DNA of 64,000 nucleotides from Pseudomonadota bacterium (GTDB lineage Bacteria; Pseudomonadota; Gammaproteobacteria; Acidiferrobacterales; UBA6901): the NCBI GenBank assembly GCA_021790335.1, contig JAJYEE010000002.1:68164-132163 (forward strand), read 5' to 3'. Positions within the stretch are counted from its first letter, which is position 1. Every line of letters starts with the position of its first letter. Position numbers and translations under genes: made by a program. The notes under the pieces are model-generated. The model searched no databases and was not told where the DNA came from. It was given only the letters and a program-made list of their open reading frames with translations. Positions 31,715 through 41,461 of the stretch are shown here, in pieces.

Positions 31715-32285
31715 CGCTCAGCCGCGATGACTGTTTCCCGGTCGCCTCTTGGCAACCGGAACCATGAGATCACCTCACCGGTCACTCGCGCCATTCAATT
31801 TCACTGCCCGCGTGCGATGATGGCGTCGAGACATTTCAGCGTCTGGCCCTTGTCGGCGGGTTTGACGCTCTTTATCTGCCACAGCCGGGGCCCGCGGCAG
31901 TCGGTTTCGCCGTGGAGTCTTTGTGACAGGCCGGCATCGGCCGGGCAGTGCCGATGGCGGGTGCGAACAGGGATTGCGTGATGCCCGCATAGGGTGAGGC
32001 AGGGCGGTTTTGGCGCCCAAACCCTTCGCCGCAGGCAGATACTGGCACGGAAACACGCAGCCTCTTGCTCGCAGTTCCTGCCGGCTAAATGTATCATAAC
32101 GTTATGAACATGCCGCAGTTTTTCCGCCTTTCCGGCCGAACTCGAAACCGGGCATACAGGTATGGATCCGCGCTTCGGAATCGCCTTGATGCCGGCAACG
32201 GGCAAGTTGTGTTGTGTCGATCCGTGGGGTACGCGGCGAATCGTTGCGCCCGGCTGCAAGATCCCGGGATCACGTTACCGCCGTG

Positions 32286-32310
32286 CGCATGCCGCGGACC
32301 GCGGCATGCG
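32286..32310. repeat. Perfect 10-bp inverted repeat upstream of mltG
   Basis: CGCATGCCGC GGACC GCGGCATGCG. Confidence 0.7.
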
Positions 32311-32378
32311 GTGTGCGCGCACCGGCGAGGGAAGCCGCACGCTGCGGTGATGGCGGTAGGAAATCTCGTCACAGCGAC

Positions 32379-33491
32379 ATGAGGAGTCGGATTTTGGGAA
32401 AATTCGTCAAGGTGCTGAAGTATGGTCTCATGGCAGCGGCGGCCCTGGTGCTAGGAATGGCTGCTTACCTGCTCTGGTTCGGAATCACCCCGCTGTCGCC
32501 GGCGCGCAAGATCTACGTAGTGCAGCCCGGCACCAGTCTGCATGCCTTCAGCCGCGAGCTCTACGACCAGCATGTCCTGCCGGATCCGAACACCCTGGTG
32601 CTGCTGGCCTACCTGCGCGGTGAGAGTCGAAGTCTGAAGGCCGGCGAATATCGCTTCCACCACGGCGTCACGGCGTTCGACATTCTCGAGCAGGTGATCG
32701 CCGGAAAGGTGGCTCAGTATCCGTTCACCATCGTTGACGGCTGGACATTCGCCCAGGTCATGCAGTCGCTCGATGCGGCACCGCATCTGCTCCACACCTT
32801 GAGCGATCTGACGCCGGCCGAGATCATGGCGAGCCTGGGACATCCCGGGGTTTCGCCAGAAGGGCGGTTCTTCCCGGATACCTATGACTATGCAGCGGGT
32901 ATGTCCGATCGGATGATCCTGCAGCGCGCCTATCTCAGAATGCAGCGCACGCTGCGGAAGGAATGGGCCGATCGCGACCCGACCGTTCCGCTGAAAACGC
33001 CGGGTCAGGCCCTGATCCTGGCTTCCATCATCGAAAAAGAAGCGAGCCTGCCAAGCGAGCGCCGAATCATCGCCGGCGTGTTCGTCAACCGCCTACGGAT
33101 GGGCATGAGGCTGCAAACCGATCCGACCGTGATCTACGGCATGGGTAGCCGTTACCACGGCAAGATCACGACCGCGGATCTGCACCGCTGGACACCGTAC
33201 AATACCTACGTCATATCCGGCCTGCCGCCAACGCCGATTGCCATGCCGAGCGAGGATGCGCTGCATGCCGCGCTCAATCCGGCCGACACCAAGGCGCTTT
33301 ATTTTGTGGCGCGAGGGGATGGCACCCATGCATTTTCCGATACCCTGCAGGGCCAGGATCGGGCCGTCATGAAGTATCAGCTGCACGGCAGAAGTTCACC
33401 GCAACCGTTGGCAGCGGAGCGCAAGGCGAGACCGGTGCGGCAGGTGCGCCGCTCCGGTCCGCTGTCCCGCGTCGGTGACGCCGCGCCATGA
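32379..33491 (+). CDS. mltG: Endolytic murein transglycosylase MltG (YceG)
   Basis: N-terminal TM; LEGxYFPDTY-like PEGRFFPDTYDY, LASIIEKEASLPSER, LQTDPTVIYGMG, YNTYVISGLPPTPI. Confidence 0.95.
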   Translation: MRSRILGKFVKVLKYGLMAAAALVLGMAAYLLWFGITPLSPARKIYVVQPGTSLHAFSRELYDQHVLPDPNTLVLLAYLRGESRSLKAGEYRFHHGVTAFDILEQVIAGKVAQYPFTIVDGWTFAQVMQSLDAAPHLLHTLSDLTPAEIMASLGHPGVSPEGRFFPDTYDYAAGMSDRMILQRAYLRMQRTLRKEWADRDPTVPLKTPGQALILASIIEKEASLPSERRIIAGVFVNRLRMGMRLQTDPTVIYGMGSRYHGKITTADLHRWTPYNTYVISGLPPTPIAMPSEDALHAALNPADTKALYFVARGDGTHAFSDTLQGQDRAVMKYQLHGRSSPQPLAAERKARPVRQVRRSGPLSRVGDAAP

Positions 33492-34111
33492 TCCGGGGGC
33501 GGTTCCTCACGCTCGAGGGTATCGAGGGAGCCGGCAAAAGCACGAATCTGGAGTTCGTCCAGCAGCTGCTGCGGTCCGCCGCAATTCCTCATCTCGTGAC
33601 ACGTGAACCCGGAGGCACTGTTCTTGGCGAGGCATTGCGCGAAATCATGCTGCATGCAGATCGCACGGACATCTGTGCGGACAGCGAACTGCTGATGATG
33701 TTTGCCGCGCGCGCCCAGCACCTCGCTGAACGCATCCGGCCAGCCCTGGATGAGGGCATGTGGGTAGTGTGCGACCGGTTTACCGACGCCACCTATGCCT
33801 ACCAGGGAGGCGGGCGTGGCATACCCGATGAGCGCATCCGCATTCTCGAGAACTGGGTGCAGGGCGCGCTGCGGCCGGATCTGACACTGCTGTTCGATAT
33901 TCCGGTCGACCAGGGACTTGCACGGGCCGGCAGGCGCAGTGCTCCGGACCGTTTCGAGCGCGAAAAGCAGGAATTCTTCGAACGCGTACGCCGGCACTAC
34001 CTGGTGGCTGCTGCCCGCGAGCCGGGGCGCATCCGCGTCATTGATGGCGCACTCACACCGGGACAGGTCCAGGACGCGATCCGTGTGATCCTGCAGGAAT
34101 TCCTGCCGTGA
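33488..34111 (+). CDS. tmk: Thymidylate kinase
   Basis: FLTLEGIEGAGKSTNLE, TREPGGTVLGEALRE, DRFTDATYAYQGGGRG. Confidence 0.97.
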   Translation: MIRGRFLTLEGIEGAGKSTNLEFVQQLLRSAAIPHLVTREPGGTVLGEALREIMLHADRTDICADSELLMMFAARAQHLAERIRPALDEGMWVVCDRFTDATYAYQGGGRGIPDERIRILENWVQGALRPDLTLLFDIPVDQGLARAGRRSAPDRFEREKQEFFERVRRHYLVAAAREPGRIRVIDGALTPGQVQDAIRVILQEFLP

Positions 34112-35103
34112 ACACCAGCGCACGGCTATATCCGTGGACGCTGAGCCAGGCGCGTCGCATCACACAGGATATCGAACGCTTGCCGCATGCCCTGCTGCTC
34201 GCCGGACCGCGCGGTTTGGGCAAGGCCGCATGCGCTGCCCATGTGGCGCAGGTCCTGTGCTGCGAGCGCCCGGACGGTGCCGCACCATCGTCGTGCGGAA
34301 CCTGCCAGAACTGCCGTCTGCTGGCGGCCGGCACGCATCCCGACGTCCAGTGGGTGGTACCGGCGGAGGAAGGGAAAGCCGTCACCATCGATCAGATCCG
34401 GGCGCTGGCGCAGTTTCTGCACCTGCGGCCGCATATCGGACAGCGCAAGGTCGTCATCATTTCACCGGCCGAGGCGATGAACACCCATGCCGCGAACAGT
34501 CTGCTCAAGCTGCTGGAGGAGCCGCCACCGGACAGTCTGCTGCTTCTGGTCAGCTCCGATCCGGTACGGCTGCCGGCCACCGTGCGCAGCCGCTGCCAGC
34601 GGGTGACTTTCCCCCGGCCGGCACGCAGCGAAGCGCTGGCCTGGCTGCGGGCGATCGAGGGATTTCCCGGCGAGCAGGCCGAACTGCTTCTGGAACTGGC
34701 CGGCGGTGCACCGCTGCAGGCAGCGGCGCTGCAGCAGGACGGTTTTCTGGCGGTGCGCGGTGAACTGCTGGAGGATATCGAGACGCTCGGAACCGGGAAG
34801 GGAGATCCGGTTTCCTGTGCCGCACGCTGGAAATCGCATGGCGCGCGCCGCTGCCTGGAGTGGCTGGAGGGTGGGGTCATGGATCTGATCAGAATCGGCA
34901 TGGCGCCCACGCACGGAACCCTGGCGAACCGCGATTCCAGCGCGCGGTTGCATGTGCTGGAAAAGAGGTTAAACTTGAAACAGTTATTCCGTTTTCTTGA
35001 GGCGGTTTCCGAGAGCAGGCATCTTCTGGACGGACCCGCCGACGAACTGTTGCTGCTCGAGGACGTGCTGATTCGCTGGAGCAGACTGGCACAGCAGAAA
35101 TAG
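34108..35103 (+). CDS. holB: DNA polymerase III delta' subunit
   Basis: YPWTLSQARRI, HALLLAGPRGLGKAACAAHVAQVLCC, CGTCQNCRLLAAGTHPDVQWV, LLKLLEEPP. Confidence 0.94.
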   Translation: MNTSARLYPWTLSQARRITQDIERLPHALLLAGPRGLGKAACAAHVAQVLCCERPDGAAPSSCGTCQNCRLLAAGTHPDVQWVVPAEEGKAVTIDQIRALAQFLHLRPHIGQRKVVIISPAEAMNTHAANSLLKLLEEPPPDSLLLLVSSDPVRLPATVRSRCQRVTFPRPARSEALAWLRAIEGFPGEQAELLLELAGGAPLQAAALQQDGFLAVRGELLEDIETLGTGKGDPVSCAARWKSHGARRCLEWLEGGVMDLIRIGMAPTHGTLANRDSSARLHVLEKRLNLKQLFRFLEAVSESRHLLDGPADELLLLEDVLIRWSRLAQQK

Positions 35104-35106
35104 CCC

Positions 35107-35475
35107 ATGGCCGAAAACATCAAACCGGTTGCTTCTGTCGCACGACCCGGCGTGCTTTCCCTCACTATCAAGGACAAGAACGCTTTGTATGCGGCCTACA
35201 TGCCGTATGTGAAGGGGGGCGGCATATTCATCCCCAGCACCAAGGCCTATAAGCTCGGTGACGAGGTATTCATGCTGCTCACGCTGATGGACAGCAAGGA
35301 GAAGATCCCCGTGGCGGGCCATGTGATATGGGTTACTCCGGTCGGGGCCCAGGGCAGCCGCGCCGCGGGCATCGGCATCCAGTTCAGCGAAAAAGACTCG
35401 GGTACTGCGCGCAACAAGATCGAGACCCTTCTCGCTGGCCAGCTCACCTCGGACAAGCCGACCCATACCATGTAA
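35107..35475 (+). CDS. pilZ: PilZ domain protein (type IV pilus associated)
   Basis: MPYVKGGGIFIPSTKAYKLGDEVFMLLTLMDSKEKIPVAGHVIWVTP, downstream of holB. Confidence 0.92.
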   Translation: MAENIKPVASVARPGVLSLTIKDKNALYAAYMPYVKGGGIFIPSTKAYKLGDEVFMLLTLMDSKEKIPVAGHVIWVTPVGAQGSRAAGIGIQFSEKDSGTARNKIETLLAGQLTSDKPTHTM

Positions 35476-36290
35476 TGCCGATGGCTTTTCTGACGGATTC
35501 CCACTGTCATATAACCTTCGAACCTCTCGCCAGCCAGCTTCCCAGGATTCTGCAGAATGCCCGCGCGAATGCGGTAGGCTGTCTGCTCTGCGTATCGGTG
35601 AATCTCGAAGGGTTCCCGCAGGTGCTGCAGGTCGCACACGACCAGCCGCAGGTCTATGCCTCGGTCGGCGTCCATCCCAGCGAGACCGAAGGCCAGGACC
35701 CGACGGTCGAGCAGCTCCTTGCCCTGGCCGACGACGCGCGCGTCGTGGCGATCGGCGAGACCGGACTGGACTACTATCGGTCGGCCGGTAACGAGGCGAG
35801 CCAGCAGGAACGCTTCCGCCGGCATATCCGCGCTGCCCGCGAATGCGGCAAGCCGCTGATCATTCACACACGTGAAGCTGCGGCCGACACGTTGCGCATC
35901 CTGCGGGAGGAGGGCGCGGAGCAGGTTGGCGGCGTCATGCACTGTTTTACCGAGGACTGGGATACGGCGAGCGCCGCCTTGGATCTGGGCTTTTACATCT
36001 CCTTCTCCGGCATCCTGACTTTCAAGAACGCCGACGCCCTGCGCGCTGTCGCCGCGCGCGTTCCCGAAGACCGGCTGCTGGTCGAAACCGATGCCCCCTA
36101 TCTTGCTCCGGTACCCTTCCGTGGTCAGACGAACGAGCCGGCGTATGTGCGACATGTTGCCGAACGGCTCGCCACGTTGCGCGACCTGAGCCTGGAGCGG
36201 ATCAGCGACGCCACCACCGGAAATTTCTTCAGGCTGTTTACCGCTGCCCGAATGCCCGATGGACCATCGTTGCAGCCGACGCAGTCCTGA
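35475..36290 (+). CDS. TatD family metal-dependent hydrolase
   Basis: FLTDSHCHI, GETGLDYYR, PLIIHTREA, GGVMHCFTED, LVETDAPYLAP. Confidence 0.95.
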   Translation: MPMAFLTDSHCHITFEPLASQLPRILQNARANAVGCLLCVSVNLEGFPQVLQVAHDQPQVYASVGVHPSETEGQDPTVEQLLALADDARVVAIGETGLDYYRSAGNEASQQERFRRHIRAARECGKPLIIHTREAAADTLRILREEGAEQVGGVMHCFTEDWDTASAALDLGFYISFSGILTFKNADALRAVAARVPEDRLLVETDAPYLAPVPFRGQTNEPAYVRHVAERLATLRDLSLERISDATTGNFFRLFTAARMPDGPSLQPTQS

Positions 36291-38001
36291 GCTGCGTGGA
36301 TCCGCTCTCCCCGGACCGGGCCGCGGCGCATTTTGCGGGTGCAGGTTCGCCGTGTCGCGCCGGCTGCGGGTCGCCGACGCGCGGGAGATCCCGAAACAGC
36401 CCGGCCCGCACCAGCCACGCGGTCTTGTCGAGCACCGTCAGGGCTTCATCTACGATCTCGCGGGCCGCCCTGCCTTCCCTTGTTGCCGCGATGATCTGCC
36501 GCGCGCCGACGCTCAGACGCAGGGCGCTCAGTGGCGTGGCGCCATCGCTTCCGCATACGACCGGCTGACCGAGCTGGCAGCGCAATCCGGCGGCTTTTTC
36601 CTCGGCGCGTGACAGGTGCAAATCCGGTCGATCAGTCAGGCGGGTCCTGATCAGCCGGTATACTGCCTGAGTTTCTTCCGGACCCAGGAACGCAGTGCCG
36701 GCACGGACTCCACTGCAGCGCAGCAGGAAGGGAAAGATCGTGGGGATGCTGTCCCAGCCATCGGTCCCTGTCAGCGGCCGACGGTCGATGTCCGGCACCG
36801 GCACTGCCCGGAACAGAGGGTCGTCCGCCAGCCGGCCAGCGATTGCCGTGGCGAAAATGCGCAGGAAGGCCCGGATCTCGGTTTCCGGCACTGCACGCAA
36901 GGCGCGCAGCTCGGCGAGCGCCGCCTCCCAGCGCAGCAACAGTCCGGGATTGGCGACCTGGTCGAGGAGCTCGGCTCCCTGCCAGTTGCGGGGCCATTCG
37001 GCGCGTGCCGAATAGGCCGACATCGCCCGGCCCAGAGACTGCTGGCGAAAACGGTCAGCGGCCGACTGCGGGATGAGCAAGGCGCCCGAAAAACTGGGTC
37101 CGCCGAGAAACTTGGATCCGGTCAGCGCAACCATGAAGCCCTGTTCCAGATAAGCGCGCACGGTCGATGCCGCGATGCGGAACTGACACGCGTCGACAAG
37201 CACATCGATCCTGTCCGGCATGGCGGTACGCAATGCCGCCATGCACGCCGGGCTCGGCACGAGCATTCCCGTTTTGCTCAGATCATTGAGAACCAGAAGA
37301 ACGCGGCGGCCGCGTGCCAACGCCTGCATGGCATGCTTCTCGACTGCTGCATCGATGTCCTGCGACGGGAGCGGACTGCCGTCCGCGCGGCGGATGGCGA
37401 CAGTCGCCACCGGTAGCGCAGCGTCCGGTCCGACCGGGCCGCCTTCAGCCACGCTGTCGCCGCGTGCGCTGCGGGAGCTGAAATGGCGGCAGGTGACGGC
37501 AGCTGGAACCCCGGCGCCGGTTTCGGTTCCGTCGATCATGATGACCAGTGGTGGCACCGGGTGGATGGTGCGCACCAGAGAGGCTGCAATCAGGTGAATG
37601 TCGGTGCCGGAGGCGGCAAATATGATCTCGGCACCAGGGGCGCCGGAAAGCTGTGCCAGCTCCAGGCGCATGCGCTCGAGTTCCCGGACATAGAGCGCGG
37701 CACGCGCACCGCCCGGCGTGCCGGCGAGCCGGTCGCGGAGACGGTCGGCCGCGCGAAATGCCGGATCGGAAATCGCCGAAGCCGTCGTGGATCCGTAAGC
37801 CGCCATGCCGGGATCCGGGAATGGCGTGCACCCATAGCGGTTAGCGCCACTGTACGGATCGAGTGCGATGCGGGCATCTCCACCTTCGACGAGCAGCTGC
37901 CCGGTCGTGGGGAAAGTGCGGGTCTGCCGTGGCGGCAAGAGCACTGTGTGCCGGGCTGCGGCGGATGCCCTGTAAAGCACGTTTCTCATCCATCGCTCCA
38001 T
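36238..38001 (-). CDS. PLP-dependent class-V aminotransferase-like protein
   Basis: GAEIIFAASGTDIHLIAASLV, VLVDACQFRIAASTVRAYLEQGFMVALTGSKFLGGPSFSGALLIP; start MERWMRNVLY; overlaps upstream gene by 16 nt. Confidence 0.75.
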   Translation of the reverse strand: MERWMRNVLYRASAAARHTVLLPPRQTRTFPTTGQLLVEGGDARIALDPYSGANRYGCTPFPDPGMAAYGSTTASAISDPAFRAADRLRDRLAGTPGGARAALYVRELERMRLELAQLSGAPGAEIIFAASGTDIHLIAASLVRTIHPVPPLVIMIDGTETGAGVPAAVTCRHFSSRSARGDSVAEGGPVGPDAALPVATVAIRRADGSPLPSQDIDAAVEKHAMQALARGRRVLLVLNDLSKTGMLVPSPACMAALRTAMPDRIDVLVDACQFRIAASTVRAYLEQGFMVALTGSKFLGGPSFSGALLIPQSAADRFRQQSLGRAMSAYSARAEWPRNWQGAELLDQVANPGLLLRWEAALAELRALRAVPETEIRAFLRIFATAIAGRLADDPLFRAVPVPDIDRRPLTGTDGWDSIPTIFPFLLRCSGVRAGTAFLGPEETQAVYRLIRTRLTDRPDLHLSRAEEKAAGLRCQLGQPVVCGSDGATPLSALRLSVGARQIIAATREGRAAREIVDEALTVLDKTAWLVRAGLFRDLPRVGDPQPARHGEPAPAKCAAARSGESGSTQLRTASAATMVHRAFGQR

Positions 38002-39254
38002 GGACCGGAATGCGGCGCACGCGCCGCCGTCGCGGCAAGCATCTCGCGGAATGCCCGGAACACCTTGCGCATCGGTGCCTGCTTGTAGGGGAAAATATCG
38101 ACCGGATCCATCGCGTGAACCACCGCGCTGCTGTCGATCTCGAAAATCAGAAGCTGTCCGTCGGGTGTCTCGGCGCAGTCGATCACGAGATAGTCGAGTC
38201 CGATCCGCTCGTTGACGGCACGCAGGGCAGAGCCGTGCCGCAGCGCGAACCCGTCGTCGAACTCTTGCATGAAGCGCTCCTCCTCCAGCCGCTTCTCGGC
38301 GCTCTGCATCATGCCGGCGTTGATGTAATGGATCATCCAATGTTCGGACACCGCCATATGGCAGGCGAAGGGACGGCCCTGGATCAGCGCGATCCGGAAT
38401 TTGCGGAACAGGTGATCCCGGCCGCTGTAGTCGACAAAGCGTGCGATGCAGAAATGCTCCTGCGGCATGCCTTCCAGGTAGCTTGAAATCGCTTCGGGGC
38501 CGTCAATCTTCTCCAGGCCCCGGCCGGCATGCGAGTCGGTCGGGCGGATGATGATGGGGAACCCGCCGTCGCCGAGGACCATGCTGACATCAAGGGTTCT
38601 GTGGGCGATCTGCTCAAGAGCGGCACGCTCGATGCGCACCGATACCGGTGTGACGACTCCGGGGATGTCCCGCAGCAGCGCCGACGCAGTATCGCGCGAC
38701 AGGCGCGCGATCCGGTCAGGACGGTTGAGCACCGGCCGTGGCCAGTCCTTAAGTGCGCTCACCAGTTCTTTCAGCAGCGGTCTGTTGTTCTCGGACTCTC
38801 CGACAGCCACGAACAGCAGATCATGCTCCGGGATGGCTGCCGGAATCGGCAAGGACGCAGACAGGTACAGCATGTCCAGCTGCACATCGGAATCCTGAAT
38901 CAGAAATTCAATCGGAGTATTCGACATCAGATCGCCCGGCGCCATGAGTACGAGCACGCGTATTGCGACCCGGCCATCGTCCGGCGCGATCTGGTATAGC
39001 CTGCTGAGGGCCAACGCCTGCTGCTGGGCATTGAGCGCAAGATCCGGTTTTCCGACCAACTGCAGCATCGTGGCCAAATCCATGAGGGCATTGGCATCGC
39101 CCAGATCCTGCTGGACACGCGCAATGAATCCGGACCCGATCGCGTTCAGATCACCCCCGGCGCACAGCTTCTTCATCAGCGCCGCCATGCCCTGCAACGG
39201 TTGGTGGATGTGGCGGGTGTCCGTGCCTGCCCGCCTGACTGCCTCACTCGTCAT
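37986..39254 (-). CDS. TPR-like / ATP-grasp (RimK-like) ligase domain protein
   Basis: ALMDLATMLQLVGKPDLALNAQQQALAL, then FPIIIRPTDSHAGRGLEKI, CIARFVDYSGRDHLFRKFRIALIQGRPFACHMAVS, LLIFEIDSSAVVHAMD; possible alternative start at 39290. Confidence 0.7.
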   Translation of the reverse strand: MTSEAVRRAGTDTRHIHQPLQGMAALMKKLCAGGDLNAIGSGFIARVQQDLGDANALMDLATMLQLVGKPDLALNAQQQALALSRLYQIAPDDGRVAIRVLVLMAPGDLMSNTPIEFLIQDSDVQLDMLYLSASLPIPAAIPEHDLLFVAVGESENNRPLLKELVSALKDWPRPVLNRPDRIARLSRDTASALLRDIPGVVTPVSVRIERAALEQIAHRTLDVSMVLGDGGFPIIIRPTDSHAGRGLEKIDGPEAISSYLEGMPQEHFCIARFVDYSGRDHLFRKFRIALIQGRPFACHMAVSEHWMIHYINAGMMQSAEKRLEEERFMQEFDDGFALRHGSALRAVNERIGLDYLVIDCAETPDGQLLIFEIDSSAVVHAMDPVDIFPYKQAPMRKVFRAFREMLAATAARAPHSGPWSDG

Positions 39255-40812
39255 GATGCCTCCAGTTGCGGGCGCTGTATCGGCGGCCAATCCCGAGCGT
39301 CGCTTCGATGAAAATATCCATGTCCTCGTCTGCCGTGCGGTGATTCACGATGGCGGCGCGGATTGCAAGCTGGCCTCCGACTGTCGTGGTCGATGGAGCT
39401 GCAATTCCCGATTCCTGCAGGTCGGCAACGATGTTCGCATTCAGCTTGTCGGACGCGTCACCGCGGTAGCGGAAGCAGACAATGTTCAGAGATACCGGAG
39501 CAAGGAGTTCGAGTTCCGGTTCGGTCTCGATTCTGCCGCCAAGGTATCGGGCCCGAGCACAGCAGCCGGAAATGGCCTGGCCAAGGTGGTCTGCGCCATA
39601 TACGCTGATCGTGAACCAGGTTTTGAGGGCCCGGAAGCCGCGCGACAGATCGGGGCCGAAATCGCAGGGCCACGGCGATCCGGAAGCCATTCCGCGTTGT
39701 CCGCGCCCCAGATACGGGGCGGGGGTGGCAAATGTGTCGTGATGCAGAGCGCCATCGCGCACCATCACGAATCCCGCGTCATAGGGGACCTGACCCCATT
39801 TGTGGAAATCGAAAGCGATCGAATCCGCGCGCTCCAATCCGGCCAGACGCGGCGCAATATCGGCAGCCAGCATCCCGAGCGCACCGTAAGCCCCGTCCAC
39901 GTGAAACCAGAGTTGTTGGCGCTGCGCCACGTCCGCCAGTTCTGCGAGATTGTCTATGGCGCCGACGTCAACGGTCCCAGCGGTTCCAGCGATGAAAAAG
40001 GGGGTAAATCCAGCACCCCGGTCCTCAACGATGGCCGCTTCAAGCGCACGGATATCCATCTGATGCCTGTGATCCAGGGGGATGATCCGCAGAGCATCGA
40101 CCCCGATGCCCGAGAGGTCGAGCGCGCGGGCAAGCGAACTGTGGGCGGATGCCGACGCATAAGCCCGCAGGCGGGTCCCGGTGGCGGCGACGCCGCGCGC
40201 ACGAACTGCCGGGCCGAGCGCGCCGGTGCGGGCGACCAGAACCGCGATAAAATTGGCCATCGAGGTACCCGTCACGAACAGTCCGCTTGCGCCGGTGGGA
40301 AATCCGAACAGTTCGCGCATCCAGTGCAGCACCTGCCGTTCTAGCGCAATCGGCGCCTGGTCGCGCCCGCCCAGATTGGCATTGAGTCCTGCTGCCAGCA
40401 TCTCGGCCAGCATGCCCACGGCTGTGCCGCCGCCGTGAACCCAGCCCATGAAACGCGGGTGCGCATTGCCCAACGCATACGGCAACACTGACTCCATGAA
40501 CACCTCATGAACGCTTTCGAGGTCGGATGGGTGGCGGGGCAGGGGCTGATCGAATCGACGACGGACCGCTTCGGGAGCCGGCTGCCAGACTGGGCGCTCG
40601 CGAATCCCTTCCAGGTAATCCAGCATGTCGTCGAGCATCCGGTGGCCCTGGGTGCGCAACGCCTCCCAGTCCTGGGGATCAAGCGATTGCGCACCGTCCG
40701 GTTCCGCAGGCGGCTTCGGGCGCGCCAGAATCGGGTCGTCCACAGCGCCAGATTTCTGGCGTATGCGGCGTTTGTATCTGGGCCGAGGGCTTGTCGTTTG
40801 CAAGTGGCGCAA
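39244..40812 (-). CDS. Pyridoxal-dependent (group II) amino acid decarboxylase
   Basis: HPRFMGWVHGGGTAVGMLAEMLAAGLNAN, WFHVDGAYGA, SIAFDFHKWGQVPYDAGFVMVRD. Confidence 0.9.
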   Translation of the reverse strand: MRHLQTTSPRPRYKRRIRQKSGAVDDPILARPKPPAEPDGAQSLDPQDWEALRTQGHRMLDDMLDYLEGIRERPVWQPAPEAVRRRFDQPLPRHPSDLESVHEVFMESVLPYALGNAHPRFMGWVHGGGTAVGMLAEMLAAGLNANLGGRDQAPIALERQVLHWMRELFGFPTGASGLFVTGTSMANFIAVLVARTGALGPAVRARGVAATGTRLRAYASASAHSSLARALDLSGIGVDALRIIPLDHRHQMDIRALEAAIVEDRGAGFTPFFIAGTAGTVDVGAIDNLAELADVAQRQQLWFHVDGAYGALGMLAADIAPRLAGLERADSIAFDFHKWGQVPYDAGFVMVRDGALHHDTFATPAPYLGRGQRGMASGSPWPCDFGPDLSRGFRALKTWFTISVYGADHLGQAISGCCARARYLGGRIETEPELELLAPVSLNIVCFRYRGDASDKLNANIVADLQESGIAAPSTTTVGGQLAIRAAIVNHRTADEDMDIFIEATLGIGRRYSARNWRHHDE

Positions 40813-41278
40813 TATATTCCAGGTTTAACGGGGGTTCAGGGCCGGACAGCGCCTTCCAATACCCCGTGGCTTGCAATTTCTGTTCCGTGTATGGCTATTG
40901 AAGGAGGCCGCGGCAGACCAGATATGGCCAGAAAGGCCTAGAAACGGTACCTGACCCGGGCGCGGTTGCATCGAACCGGCCACGCTGCCAACGGCTCTAC
41001 CATCGTCGGAGGTTGCCGGGGCGATCTGCTGGTGGCTACCCACAAAAGCGGGTCTGGAAACTGCCCATAATGTGATTGTTTATCCAGAAGTACAGCACGG
41101 GTTTTCTGCGATAAACGTGACACCTGCGATCCAGCTGCGAGCGACCATGCGTGGAAACGAACTATAGGGATGTTTAAAACTGAACTAGAGTTCGGCAAAA
41201 ATGACCGCCATCCGTAGACGGCAACTCAGAGGATCATCCGAACGTAACGGTGAGCCGAAAAGAAGGAGTAATTTGGTC

Positions 41279-41392
41279 ATGAGCAAGGGCTACCATCTCA
41301 ATGACCGACACTGCTCAATCCCGCCCGAGCAGTATTTTCCATATGAATCCGGACCGCCGATCTGTAATGATATCGCCTTGGCCTGCGACTGA
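41279..41392 (+). CDS. Candidate small peptide gene (37 aa)
   Basis: MSKGYHLNDRHCSIPPEQYFPYESGPPICNDIALACD preceded by AGAAGGAG; followed by hairpin CTGAGAcgctcTCTCAG (41389-41405); no conflicting gene. Confidence 0.35.
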   Translation: MSKGYHLNDRHCSIPPEQYFPYESGPPICNDIALACD

Positions 41393-41461
41393 GACGCTCT
41401 CTCAGATTAAGTAATATTTAGGTTGAAGTATATCTCATAAAATATTGTTTATATGTATAAA

